Source: Collinsella aerofaciens
GTDB taxonomy: Bacteria > Actinomycetota > Coriobacteriia > Coriobacteriales > Coriobacteriaceae
DNA length: 6,627 nucleotides
Reading direction: 5' to 3'
NCBI GenBank assembly: GCA_030841765.1
Contig: JAUUSS010000116.1
Location: 1-6,627 of the forward strand
The notes beneath the pieces are model-generated. The model was not told the origin of the DNA and did no database searches. It worked only from the letters and a program-made list of their open reading frames with translations. A program made the translations under genes and the position numbers. Below, piece by piece: positions 1 to 6,396 of the stretch; within the stretch, counting starts at the first letter, position 1; each line of letters starts with the position of its first letter.

Positions 1-547
1 TAAGGGCGTCGAGGGTCTCGTCGACCTCGGCCTCGAGCTGCTCGGACGTGAGCGGCTGGGCGTCGTTTTGGTGACGCTGCAGCACACGGCGACGGGCGCG
101 CTCGCGCGGGTCGGCGGTCAGGAAGACCTTGACCTGCGCGTTAGGGAACACGACGGTTCCGATGTCGCGACCCTCGGCCACGATATCGCGGTCCTCTGCG
201 GCACGGCGCTGATGGATGAGCATTGCGGCGCGCACGCCCGGGTAGGCCGAGACCTTGGACACGTTGGCGTCAACCTGCGGGGTTCGAATGGCAGCCGAGG
301 CGTCCTGGCCGTCAATGGTCAGGCGCGTGTCCTCGCCGGTACCGTTGGTAAAGCGAATCTCGATCTTCTCGGCGAGGGCGTCGATGGCCGCCTCGTCGTC
401 CAGATCGATGCCGCGGTCGAGCGCGGCGAAGGTGACGGCGCGATACATGGCGCCCGTGTCGAGCTTGTTAAAGCCCAGCTGGCGGGCGATCTCCTTGGCG
501 ATGGTGGACTTGCCGGAACCGGCGGGGCCGTCGATGGCGACGATCAT
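1..547 (-). CDS. cmk: Cytidylate kinase (CMP kinase), C-terminus cut by window edge
   Basis: Phosphorylates CMP and dCMP with ATP to give CDP and dCDP in the cytosol, part of pyrimidine salvage and dNTP supply. The 182 visible residues start MIVAIDGPAGSGKST, with the P-loop at residues 7-15. They continue with the DTGAMYR motif at 30-36 (substrate-binding region), IRTPQVDANVS at 87-97, and GRDIGT at 126-131, all typical of bacterial Cmk. The family is usually about 220-230 aa, so roughly 40 C-terminal residues lie beyond base 1. The ATG at 547 is chosen because the P-loop follows at the usual distance and an AAAGGA Shine-Dalgarno sits about 9 bases upstream. The gene follows rluB after 66 bases that contain no terminator I can see, so co-transcription is likely. 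The identification is firm; only the 3' end is missing. Confidence 0.95.
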   Translation of the reverse strand, partial: MIVAIDGPAGSGKSTIAKEIARQLGFNKLDTGAMYRAVTFAALDRGIDLDDEAAIDALAEKIEIRFTNGTGEDTRLTIDGQDASAAIRTPQVDANVSKVSAYPGVRAAMLIHQRRAAEDRDIVAEGRDIGTVVFPNAQVKVFLTADPRERARRRVLQRHQNDAQPLTSEQLEAEVDETLDAL

Positions 548-613
548 GCAATGCTTCCTTTCGATGGTTGACGTGCTGGTATGGTTCGCGGGCGCTGGGG
601 CGCGGCGGGTTGT

Positions 614-1576
614 TTAGCCTGTGTAGCGCTCGCGGTAGGTGTTGCGCTTGGGTGCGGAGCCGTGGCTGCCGTGGTGACGCGTGCGGCTGGCGGGCGTGTC
701 TTGGGGCTTGCCGCCGCGCATGGCGCTGGCCTGCTTGGGAGGGATGCCACCGCTTTTGAGGATCTGCACCTCGCGGTCGGTGAGCTCGCGCCATGAACCC
801 TTGGCCACATCCTTGAGCTCCAGGCCGGCAAAGTTGCAGCGATGCAGACGGATTACCGGATGGTGAATCTTGCCCAGCATGCGCTTAACTTGATTCTTGC
901 GACCCTCGCGGATGATGACCTCCACGGCGGTGGTGCCGGGCTTGACTCCCTGGGGAGCTACGGCCTCGGCCTCGCGTGGGGTGATGACGCGGCAGATAGC
1001 CGGCTGGCACAGGCCGTCGTCGAGCTCGATGCCTCGGCGGAGCGGTTCTAGATCGCGGTCGGTCAGCTGCCCGTCCACGAGTGCCTGGTAGGTCTTGTAG
1101 ACGTGCTTACTCGGGTGCAGCAGGTCCTGCGACAGGTCGCCGTCGGTGGTAAAAAGCAAAAGGCCTGTGGTGTCGCGGTCCAGGCGGCCCACCGGGAAAA
1201 GTCCCGGAAAGCGGTCGCGGGGGACCAGATCGGCCACGCAAGGGCGCTCCTGCGGGTCGCTCATGGTGGTGAGGTAGCCGGTCGGTTTGTAGAGCATCAG
1301 GTACACGGCGCCCTGGTTGAGCTTGACGGGCATGCCGTCGACCTCGATATGGTCGCGGTCGACGTCGACCTTGGTGCCCAGTTCGGTCGCGACCTGGCCA
1401 TTGACGGTCACGCGGCCGGCGGTCATCAGGTCCTCCGAGCCGCGGCGGCTCGCCACACCCGCGCGCGCCAAAAAGCGCTGCAGGCGCATGGTGTGCGGAT
1501 AGACGGGCTGGGCGTCGGTTGCGGGCACTGCGTTGCCCATGGCGCGCGTCTCCCCTGCTTCGTTAGTTCTCGTCAT
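614..1576 (-). CDS. rluB: 23S rRNA pseudouridine synthase of the RsuA/RluB family
   Basis: Isomerises a uridine to pseudouridine in 23S rRNA; E. coli RluB acts at position 2605. From the ATG at 1576 the protein has 320 residues. An S4 RNA-binding domain lies at about 30-77 (MRLQRFLARAGVASRR), followed by the RsuA-type catalytic domain with GRLD, where Asp133 is the expected nucleophile, and EGRKNQVKRML at 224-234. The last 45 residues (276-320) are a basic, Gly/Ser/His/Arg-rich tail outside the catalytic core that may contact rRNA. The start at 1576 has GGAGG six bases upstream and overlaps the end of scpB by 14 bases. An ATG at 1540, with GGGGAG nine bases upstream, is a credible alternative giving 308 aa. 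The family core itself begins at the ATG at 1489, which has no Shine-Dalgarno. The family is certain; assignment to RluB rather than another RsuA-type paralogue rests on the scpB and cmk neighbours. Confidence 0.9.
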   Translation of the reverse strand: MTRTNEAGETRAMGNAVPATDAQPVYPHTMRLQRFLARAGVASRRGSEDLMTAGRVTVNGQVATELGTKVDVDRDHIEVDGMPVKLNQGAVYLMLYKPTGYLTTMSDPQERPCVADLVPRDRFPGLFPVGRLDRDTTGLLLFTTDGDLSQDLLHPSKHVYKTYQALVDGQLTDRDLEPLRRGIELDDGLCQPAICRVITPREAEAVAPQGVKPGTTAVEVIIREGRKNQVKRMLGKIHHPVIRLHRCNFAGLELKDVAKGSWRELTDREVQILKSGGIPPKQASAMRGGKPQDTPASRTRHHGSHGSAPKRNTYRERYTG

Positions 1577-2291
1577 GCATATCCTCCGAGGTCTTGTCGA
1601 CGACCAGGTTGTCCTCGCCCTCGACTGCCTCAACATTCACAACATCGGTATCGAGCAGCTCGCGCTCTTCGTCCAGGTCTTCGGCCTGCTCCTCGAGCGT
1701 GGACTGAATGCTGCGACCGCTCAAGCGCTCACGGATAAACTGACGCGACTGCTCGTCGGGGGCAAACTGCTCCAGATCGGGCAGATCGCGGGTTGAGCGC
1801 AGGCCGAATTTTTCCAAGAAGGCGTTGGTCGTGCCGTAAATGATGGCCTGACCGCGCTGGGGGTCGCGGCCGAGCTCGCGCACCAGGCCCTTGTCCACGA
1901 GCGACGCGATGACGCCGTCAGAATTGACGCCGCGGATGCCCTTGACCACCTCGCGAGTCACGGGCTGGTGGTATGCGATGACGGCCAGGGTTTCGAGCGC
2001 CGCCTGCGACAGCTTTTGCGTGTCCCAGCTCAACACATAGGCCTCGACCACGTCGTGGTAGGCGGGGTGCGTAAACAGGCGCCAGCCGCCGGCGACCTCG
2101 CGCAGCTGAAAGCCGCGGTTGGCCTCCTCGTACTCAACCTTGAGCTCGGCGAGCAGCGATGCGCATTCGCCGGGGGCGATATCCAGTGCGCCGGCCAGCG
2201 CGGGCGCACTCACCGGGTCGCTCGACACCAGCAGCAGCGCCTCGAGGGCGCCTTTGAGGCTGTTTGCCTCCAGCGTGGAAAGGGTTGACAT
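1563..2291 (-). CDS. scpB: Segregation and condensation protein B
   Basis: Winged-helix subunit of the SMC-ScpA-ScpB condensin, which loads on and organises the chromosome near the origin. ScpB dimers bind the ScpA kleisin. The protein has 242 residues. The N-terminal winged-helix domain spans about 10-85 and the second about 92-170. The family hallmark is seen as LSQAALETLAVIAYHQPVTR at 94-113, IRGVNSD at 119-125, and GRDPQRGQAIIYGTT at 141-154. Residues 197-242 form a strongly acidic tail, as is common in ScpB. The ATG at 2291 has AGGAG eight bases upstream, and that site overlaps the TAG stop of scpA. Only 11 bases part the two genes, so they should be co-transcribed and coupled. Confidence 0.96.
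   Translation of the reverse strand: MSTLSTLEANSLKGALEALLLVSSDPVSAPALAGALDIAPGECASLLAELKVEYEEANRGFQLREVAGGWRLFTHPAYHDVVEAYVLSWDTQKLSQAALETLAVIAYHQPVTREVVKGIRGVNSDGVIASLVDKGLVRELGRDPQRGQAIIYGTTNAFLEKFGLRSTRDLPDLEQFAPDEQSRQFIRERLSGRSIQSTLEEQAEDLDEERELLDTDVVNVEAVEGEDNLVVDKTSEDMHDEN
1583..1587 (-). promoter_or_regulatory. Ribosome binding site of rluB inside scpB
   Basis: On the minus strand GGAGG lies six bases before the ATG at 1576 and is contained in the last codons of scpB. It supports the upstream start for rluB and suggests that rluB translation is coupled to scpB. A second purine-rich site, GGGGAG at 1550-1555, serves the internal ATG at 1540, so both starts could be used. Confidence 0.6.
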
Positions 2292-2302
2292 GGTTGCGGC
2301 TC

Positions 2303-3115
2303 CTATTCGGTGAGCTCGGGGCCCTCGCCGGGCACGTATGCCTCGGCGCCCTCGACTCGGTTGATGCAGATGGTTCCAAAGATCTCGTCCTGGCTCAGCG
2401 TGAGCGAGCCGCGCTTGGCGAGCTCCAGCATGGCCAGGAAGGTGACGACGAGCTGCTCGGTGGTGGCATCGCCGTCCAGTAGCTCGCGGAAGGTGCAGGT
2501 TTGGTGCGCCATGGTAAAGCGGTCGACTGAGGCCACGGTCAGGTCGAGCGGCACGCGATGCGGCGCCACATGCTCGGCCTCCAGCAGGAAGGTCTGGCGC
2601 TTGCCGTCCAGGTCGGCACAGATGACGGCGAGACCGCGCAGCGTGATGCCGGCAAGATAGTCGGGCATAAGGCCTAGGAACTCGGGGTCGGGGCCGGCCA
2701 CGCGCGGATGCATGCGGCTTTCGGCCTGCATGCGCGCACCGAGGGCCGCAGCCGCGCCTTTAAACTGCTTGTAGGCAATCAGGCGCTGGATCAGGACCTC
2801 ACGCAGCGCGTCGCCGTCAAGCGTGCTGAGCTCCTCAAGGTCTTCGTCGAACTCGTCATCGTCGTCATCGACTTTGCGCGGGGCCTCCTGCGGCACTAGA
2901 GAGGCGGCCTTGATATCCAAAAGGGTTGCCGCGACCAGCAAAAAGTCGCTCGCCACGTCCAGGTCCAGCGCCTCGATGCGCTCGGCCTCGGCCAGGTATT
3001 GCTCGGCCACCTCGCTGATCGAGATGGCGCCGATATCAACTTTTTGGCGGGTTACCAGCTGCAGCAGCAGGTCGAACGGTCCGCTGTAGACCTGCGTCGA
3101 CACGCGATACGACAT
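2303..3115 (-). CDS. scpA: Segregation and condensation protein A (kleisin)
   Basis: The kleisin that bridges the SMC heads and recruits ScpB in bacterial condensin. The 270 residues begin with the conserved N-terminal helix region YSGPFDLLLQLV (10-21) and KVDI (25-28), then DFLLVAATLLDIKAASLVP (57-75), which contact the SMC neck. An acidic stretch at 83-95, rich in Asp and Glu, opens the linker. The C-terminal winged-helix part includes VVTFLAMLELAKRG (223-236) and contacts the SMC head. The length is normal for the family. The ATG at 3115 has a near-perfect AAGGAGGT five bases upstream, so high translation is expected. It is followed by scpB, and preceded by an 84-base gap after the M50 protease gene, the widest spacing in the right-hand part of the cluster. 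A separate promoter there is possible but not demonstrated. Confidence 0.96.
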   Translation of the reverse strand: MSYRVSTQVYSGPFDLLLQLVTRQKVDIGAISISEVAEQYLAEAERIEALDLDVASDFLLVAATLLDIKAASLVPQEAPRKVDDDDDEFDEDLEELSTLDGDALREVLIQRLIAYKQFKGAAAALGARMQAESRMHPRVAGPDPEFLGLMPDYLAGITLRGLAVICADLDGKRQTFLLEAEHVAPHRVPLDLTVASVDRFTMAHQTCTFRELLDGDATTEQLVVTFLAMLELAKRGSLTLSQDEIFGTICINRVEGAEAYVPGEGPELTE

Positions 3116-3120
3116 CTTCG

Positions 3121-3128
3121 ACCTCCTT
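3121..3128 (-). promoter_or_regulatory. Strong ribosome binding site of scpA
   Basis: AAGGAGGT on the minus strand is complementary to the 3' end of 16S rRNA over eight bases and lies five bases before the scpA ATG. It is the longest Shine-Dalgarno match in the window and fixes the scpA start. Confidence 0.75.
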
Positions 3129-3133
3129 TGACG

Positions 3134-3148
3134 GCGCCTTCGCGGCGC
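3134..3148. repeat. GC-rich inverted repeat upstream of scpA
   Basis: The arms GCGCC (3134-3138) and GGCGC (3144-3148) enclose a five-base loop in the scpA leader, six bases upstream of the Shine-Dalgarno region. No T-run follows on either strand, so it does not look like an intrinsic terminator. It could be a 5'-UTR hairpin that affects scpA translation or mRNA stability, or a chance product of high GC. Confidence 0.35.
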
Positions 3149-3165
3149 GGTTTGAGTGCATGTTA

Positions 3166-3184
3166 CGACCGTTTTGCACGGTCG
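3166..3184. repeat. Inverted repeat between M50 gene and scpA
   Basis: CGACCG (3166-3171) pairs with CGGTCG (3179-3184) around a seven-base TTTTGCA loop, 16 bases beyond the stop codon of the M50 protease gene. There is no T-run, so it is not a classical terminator. A protein-binding operator or an RNA-processing hairpin is possible; I see no convincing -35/-10 pair beside it. Confidence 0.4.
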
Positions 3185-3199
3185 ACCTGTAAGTTTACC

Positions 3200-3883
3200 T
3201 TAGATGCCGGCGATTGCGAAGTTGAGCAGCTGCTCAGCGAGCGGATACACGGTAACGTCGAAATAGCGGTCGATTACATCGATGCCGGTCCACATGGGCA
3301 GCAGGTACAGCACCAGGATGAGGATGGGCATAGCGTATTGCTGCAGACGGTAATAGTTGTTGAGCGCCTTGCCCTTGAGGAAGGGCACGATGATCGATGA
3401 GCCATCGAGCGGCGGGATCGGGATGAGGTTGAAGAACGCGAGCGACAGGTTGACCACGATAAAGGTGGCTCCGAAGTTCATGATCTGTGACGCCAGGGCA
3501 AAGGACATGCTGGTGTAGAGGCTGCCATAGGCTAGGCGCATGAGGACCGCGGCAAGACAGGCGAGCGCGATGTTCGATGCGGGGCCGGCAACGCTCACCA
3601 GGACCTCGTCGCGCTTGGGGTGCTTGAGGTTGTTGAGGTAGACAGGCACCGGCTTGGCAAAGGCGAACACCGGGCCTCCGGCGGCGAGCATCAGCAGCGG
3701 CAGGAGAATGGTACCGAATGGGTCGATATGGTTGAGCGGGTTGAGCGAGACACGACCGCGCGAACGGGCCGTCTTATCGCCGAGTGCCCAGGCCGCGGCG
3801 GCGTGCGCGCTCTCGTGGATGACGATGCCCACAATGACGGCGACGGCGCTGGCGAGCAGGTTCATGATGTAGCTGCTGGACAT
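3200..3883 (-). CDS. Site-2 protease family zinc metalloprotease (M50)
   Basis: An integral membrane metalloprotease of the M50/S2P type, which cleaves substrates within the membrane; the substrate here is unknown. The 227 residues contain the zinc-binding HEXXH motif as HESAH (His23, Glu24, His27) in the first transmembrane segment (about 7-29). The second zinc-ligand motif is NLIPIPPLDG at 152-161, with Asp160. Further hydrophobic segments fall near 55-75, 92-118, 124-151 and 182-197. There is no PDZ domain, so it belongs to the short soil- and gut-bacterial S2P type (YwhC-like) rather than RseP/RasP. The ATG at 3883 has a GGGGAG-type Shine-Dalgarno that abuts the stop codon of the preceding gene, nine bases away. 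The position just upstream of scpA-scpB is one I recall from other Gram-positive genomes. The family is sure; the physiological role is not. Confidence 0.9.
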   Translation of the reverse strand: MSSSYIMNLLASAVAVIVGIVIHESAHAAAAWALGDKTARSRGRVSLNPLNHIDPFGTILLPLLMLAAGGPVFAFAKPVPVYLNNLKHPKRDEVLVSVAGPASNIALACLAAVLMRLAYGSLYTSMSFALASQIMNFGATFIVVNLSLAFFNLIPIPPLDGSSIIVPFLKGKALNNYYRLQQYAMPILILVLYLLPMWTGIDVIDRYFDVTVYPLAEQLLNFAIAGI

Positions 3884-3892
3884 GGCGCTCCC

Positions 3893-4189
3893 CTAGCGGA
3901 CGCGGCGCGAAGCGCGCGTGAGCAGGTAGTCAATTACAAACAGAATGACGGCGACGATAGCATAATCCAGGCGGAACACACCGCCAAAGGGCGACGTGAT
4001 GACGCCGTAGCCGGCGATGGCGTTCGGCAGCGCGCGCGAAAGCTCAACGACAAAGCCCACGATCTGCAGCTTGGCGGTGAGGCCGCTAAAGCACAACAGC
4101 ACGGTCATCGCACTCATAAAAATGCCGCAGATGCGACAGGCGATGGCGATGATGCTCATCGCCACGGCAGCGGCCTTACGAGAGTTCAC
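3893..4189 (-). CDS. Small integral membrane protein, function unknown
   Basis: I do not recognise this 98-residue protein. It starts on GTG at 4189 with GAGGAG seven bases upstream. It overlaps the end of the ABC-F gene by 14 bases and ends nine bases before the M50 gene. Residues 2-6 are polar and basic (NSRKA). They are followed by a long hydrophobic stretch at about 7-35, a second moderately hydrophobic region at about 41-65 broken by Pro and Gly, and a clear C-terminal transmembrane segment at about 74-91. It ends in the positively charged RASRRVR, which should stay in the cytosol. Two or three membrane spans are likely. Two cysteines lie in the first span. The frame stays open upstream to an ATG at 4309, but that would sit deep within the ABC-F gene and lacks the Shine-Dalgarno, so the short form is preferred. 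It may be a partner of the M50 protease, by location only. Confidence 0.75.
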   Translation of the reverse strand: MNSRKAAAVAMSIIAIACRICGIFMSAMTVLLCFSGLTAKLQIVGFVVELSRALPNAIAGYGVITSPFGGVFRLDYAIVAVILFVIDYLLTRASRRVR

Positions 4190-6203
4190 GTGCGGTCTCC
4201 TCTTCGATCTGGGTGGAAAGCTCCAGCCATTCGTCCTCGAGCTTGGGCAGCTCTTGCTTAAGGCCGTTATATTCCCCCAGCGCGGCGTTGAACTTGTCCT
4301 GATCGGCATAAAGCTCTTCGCTTGCCATCAATTCCATAAGCTCGTCATAGCGGGCTCGCTTTTTATCGAGCTCCGTCTCGATCTTCTTGAGCTGGTTGCG
4401 CACGCCCTTGAGCTTTTTGTTGAGCGCGGCACGGGCCTGAGCCTCGGCACGCTTTTGCTCCTTGGTCTTTTTGCCCTCGGCGGGCTTGGGTGCTACGACG
4501 GGGGTGTTGGCCTGGGCGGCGCAGGCGGGCTTGCCCGCCGCCGGCGCACTCTCCCCTGCCGCCTCGGCGGCGGCGCGGGCCGCGAGGTCCTCGCGCTTGT
4601 AGAGGTAGTAGTCGTAGTCGCCGTCGTAGACCGTGACGTTACCATCGCGGATGTCGATTACGCGATTGGCCACGGCACGTACCAGGTGCTCGTCGTGGCT
4701 GATCAGCACGATGGTGCCGGGGAAGCTTTGCAGGGCATTCTCGAGCATGTCCACCGAGTCGATGTCTAGGTGGTTGGTGGGCTCGTCCAGGCACAGGAGT
4801 GCCTCGGGGGCCACGAGCATCTTTGCCAGGGCCAGACGCGCCTTTTCGCCACCGGAGAGGACGCGAACCTGCTTCTCGATGGAATCGTTGTCGCTAAACA
4901 GGAAGGCGCCCAGCAGGCTGCGCTGCTGCGGCACGGTCCACTTGGGCGTAACGGTGTCGATCTCTTGCAGGACGGTATTGGACTCGGTCATGCCCTCGAG
5001 CGCGTGCTGGGCGTAATAGGCCACGCCCACGTTGGTTCCCAGGTCCCGGGTTCCGGTGGTGGGCGGCTCCAGTCCGGCGATAATCTTCATGAGCGTGGAC
5101 TTGCCGGCGCCGTTGGGGCCGACGAGTGCCACGTGCTCGCCGCGGTAGAGCTTGAGGTCGATGTCGCTGTAGATGTGCTTTTCGCCGTAGGACTTGGAGA
5201 CGCCCTCGAGCCCCACGACCATGTCGCCGGAGCGCGGCGGGTCAGGGAACTTAAAGTCGATGTGCTTGTGGCCCTCGGGCAGGATGACGAGCTCCTTTTT
5301 GATCTGCTCGATCTTGCGGATGCGCTCCTGGGCCTGGGCGGCCTTGGTGGGCTTGTAGCGGAACTTGTCAACGAAGACCTGCATGTGGGCGATGTCGCGC
5401 TCCTGGGCGGCGCGCTTGGCGCGCATCTGCTCCAGGTTGTCCTCGCGTTGTTTGAGGTAGCTGCTGTAGTTGCCGGTGTAGGTGGTCACGCGACGGTTTT
5501 CGAGCGCGGCGACGTGGTCGACGCAGGCGTCCATGAAGGCGCGGTCGTGGCTGACGATGAGCACGGCGCCGTCGTAGTTGGCGATAAAGCCGCGCAACCA
5601 CTGGACGCTTTCGAGATCCAGGTGGTTGGTGGGCTCGTCCAGAAGCAGCAGGTCGGGGTGGCGCAGGAAGAGCTTGGCGAGCGCGATGCGCATCTGCCAG
5701 CCGCCCGAGAACTCGGAGCACGGGCGCTCAAAGTCGGTGACCTTAAATCCCAGGCCGGACAGGATCTTGCGGGCGTTGCTCTCGAGCTCGTAGCCGCCCA
5801 GGTGTTCAAAGCGGTCCTGGACCATGCCGTACTCGTTGAGGAGTGCGTCGACGTCTTTGCCCTGTTCGGAGAGCTCGGTGATCTGAGCCTGCAGCTCGTT
5901 GGCGCGCTCTCCCATGCGGCGGATTTCCTTGGCGGCGGCCATGACCTCGGCGAGAATGGTGGTGTCCTTTTGCTCCAGGTTGGTTTCCTGCTCTAGGTAG
6001 CCCACCTGGCAGTCCTTGGCGTACTGGACCTGGCCGGCGTCTGGGCTGTCGATGCCCATGATGATTTTGAGCATGGTTGTTTTGCCGGCGCCGTTAGGGC
6101 CCACGAGCGCGAAGCGCTCGCCGGGGTTGATCTGGAAGGACGCGCCGCTAAAGAGGACGCGCGCGCCGAAGCTTTTTTCGATCTTGTCGACCAGGAGGAT
6201 CAT
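4176..6203 (-). CDS. ABC-F family ATPase, ribosome-associated
   Basis: A soluble tandem ATPase with no membrane spans. ABC-F proteins bind the ribosomal E site and relieve stalled or non-productive translation. In 675 residues, ATPase domain 1 has Walker A GPNGAGKT (35-42), signature SGGWQ (166-170), Walker B LLLLDE with catalytic Glu190, and SHD at 218-220. A charged interdomain linker (about 250-325) contains FRYKPTKAAQAQERIRK, the P-site tRNA interaction motif region. Domain 2 has Walker A GPNGAGKS (362-369), LSGGEK (449-454), LLCLDE with Glu474, and SHD at 502-504. An Ala/Pro-rich spacer (543-576) leads to a Lys/Glu-rich coiled coil (581-670), as in Uup/YheS/YdiF-type members. All catalytic residues are intact. 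The ATG at 6203 has AAGGCGG about six bases upstream. It looks like a housekeeping type; I cannot name the subfamily, and a resistance role is not indicated. Confidence 0.93.
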   Translation of the reverse strand: MILLVDKIEKSFGARVLFSGASFQINPGERFALVGPNGAGKTTMLKIIMGIDSPDAGQVQYAKDCQVGYLEQETNLEQKDTTILAEVMAAAKEIRRMGERANELQAQITELSEQGKDVDALLNEYGMVQDRFEHLGGYELESNARKILSGLGFKVTDFERPCSEFSGGWQMRIALAKLFLRHPDLLLLDEPTNHLDLESVQWLRGFIANYDGAVLIVSHDRAFMDACVDHVAALENRRVTTYTGNYSSYLKQREDNLEQMRAKRAAQERDIAHMQVFVDKFRYKPTKAAQAQERIRKIEQIKKELVILPEGHKHIDFKFPDPPRSGDMVVGLEGVSKSYGEKHIYSDIDLKLYRGEHVALVGPNGAGKSTLMKIIAGLEPPTTGTRDLGTNVGVAYYAQHALEGMTESNTVLQEIDTVTPKWTVPQQRSLLGAFLFSDNDSIEKQVRVLSGGEKARLALAKMLVAPEALLCLDEPTNHLDIDSVDMLENALQSFPGTIVLISHDEHLVRAVANRVIDIRDGNVTVYDGDYDYYLYKREDLAARAAAEAAGESAPAAGKPACAAQANTPVVAPKPAEGKKTKEQKRAEAQARAALNKKLKGVRNQLKKIETELDKKRARYDELMELMASEELYADQDKFNAALGEYNGLKQELPKLEDEWLELSTQIEEETARELS
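4197..4202 (-). promoter_or_regulatory. Ribosome binding site of the small membrane protein, inside the ABC-F gene
   Basis: GAGGAG on the minus strand lies seven bases before the GTG at 4189, within the last codons of the ABC-F gene. It decides the start of the 98-residue protein and points to translational coupling with the ABC-F gene. Confidence 0.6.
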
Positions 6204-6234
6204 GCTGCCGCCTTTGACCTTGTGTTCCTATATG

Positions 6235-6262
6235 AAAAAAGGCCCCAACTTGCGTTGGAGCC
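6235..6262 (-). terminator. Intrinsic terminator after tRNA-Ala
   Basis: On the minus strand GGCTCCAAC, a four-base loop GCAA and GTTGGGGCC form a nine-pair stem with one G-T pair, followed at once by six T residues (6235-6240). It begins 17 bases past the mature tRNA end and should end the tRNA transcript. It also sits 32 bases before the ABC-F start codon, leaving little room for a separate promoter. Confidence 0.88.
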
Positions 6263-6278
6263 TCATTCAATGCTCGGG

Positions 6279-6351
6279 TGGAGACGAGGGGGATCGAACC
6301 CCTGACCTCTTGACTGCCAGTCAAGCGCTCTCCCAGCTGAGCTACGCCCCC
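6279..6351 (-). tRNA. tRNA-Ala (anticodon GGC)
   Basis: A 73-base cloverleaf reads on the minus strand. The acceptor arm is GGGGGCG with CGTCTCC (two G-U pairs). The D-arm stem is GCTC/GAGC with an eight-base loop. The anticodon arm is CTTGA/TCAAG with loop CTGGCAG, giving anticodon GGC at 6316-6318 for the GCC and GCU alanine codons. The variable region has five bases, and the T-arm is AGGGG/CCCCT with loop TTCGATC. The discriminator base is A at 6279. The next bases are CCC, so the CCA end is not fully encoded and must be completed by CCA-adding enzyme. The gene has its own promoter and terminator. Confidence 0.97.
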
Positions 6352-6363
6352 GTGCGAAGAGGT

Positions 6364-6392
6364 ACTATACGGGAACTCGGACGGCGATGCAA
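6364..6392 (-). promoter_or_regulatory. Promoter of tRNA-Ala, sigma-70 type
   Basis: The -10 hexamer TATAGT (6364-6369) matches the consensus at five of six positions. Exactly 17 bases upstream is TTGCAT (6387-6392), a partial -35 that keeps the TTG. Transcription would begin near 6353-6357, giving a leader of only a few bases before the tRNA. The spacing, position and the AT-rich block upstream together make this convincing. Confidence 0.8.
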
Positions 6393-6396
6393 GGAC

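Noticed and set aside
68..571. A 167-codon plus-strand frame at the left end
   Set aside because: It is antisense to cmk, whose motifs are unmistakable on the minus strand.
4190..4309. Upstream extension of the small membrane protein to an ATG at 4309
   Set aside because: The extension lies wholly inside the ABC-F gene and is not hydrophobic. The ATG has no good Shine-Dalgarno, whereas the GTG at 4189 does.
4770..5996. A 408-codon open frame on the plus strand opposite the ABC-F gene
   Set aside because: It is the shadow of the ABC-F gene in GC-rich DNA. The translation is Val/Leu/Gly/Asp-rich with no family motif, while the minus strand carries complete ABC-F motifs over the same bases.
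3200..6203. ABC-F gene plus protease as a resistance or defence island
   Set aside because: The genes match housekeeping types in composition and order beside scpA-scpB-rluB-cmk, and no mobility or defence gene is present.
6279..6351. tRNA-Ala as an integration site for a mobile element
   Set aside because: No integrase gene, no repeated copy of the tRNA 3' end and no change in gene character are visible in the window.
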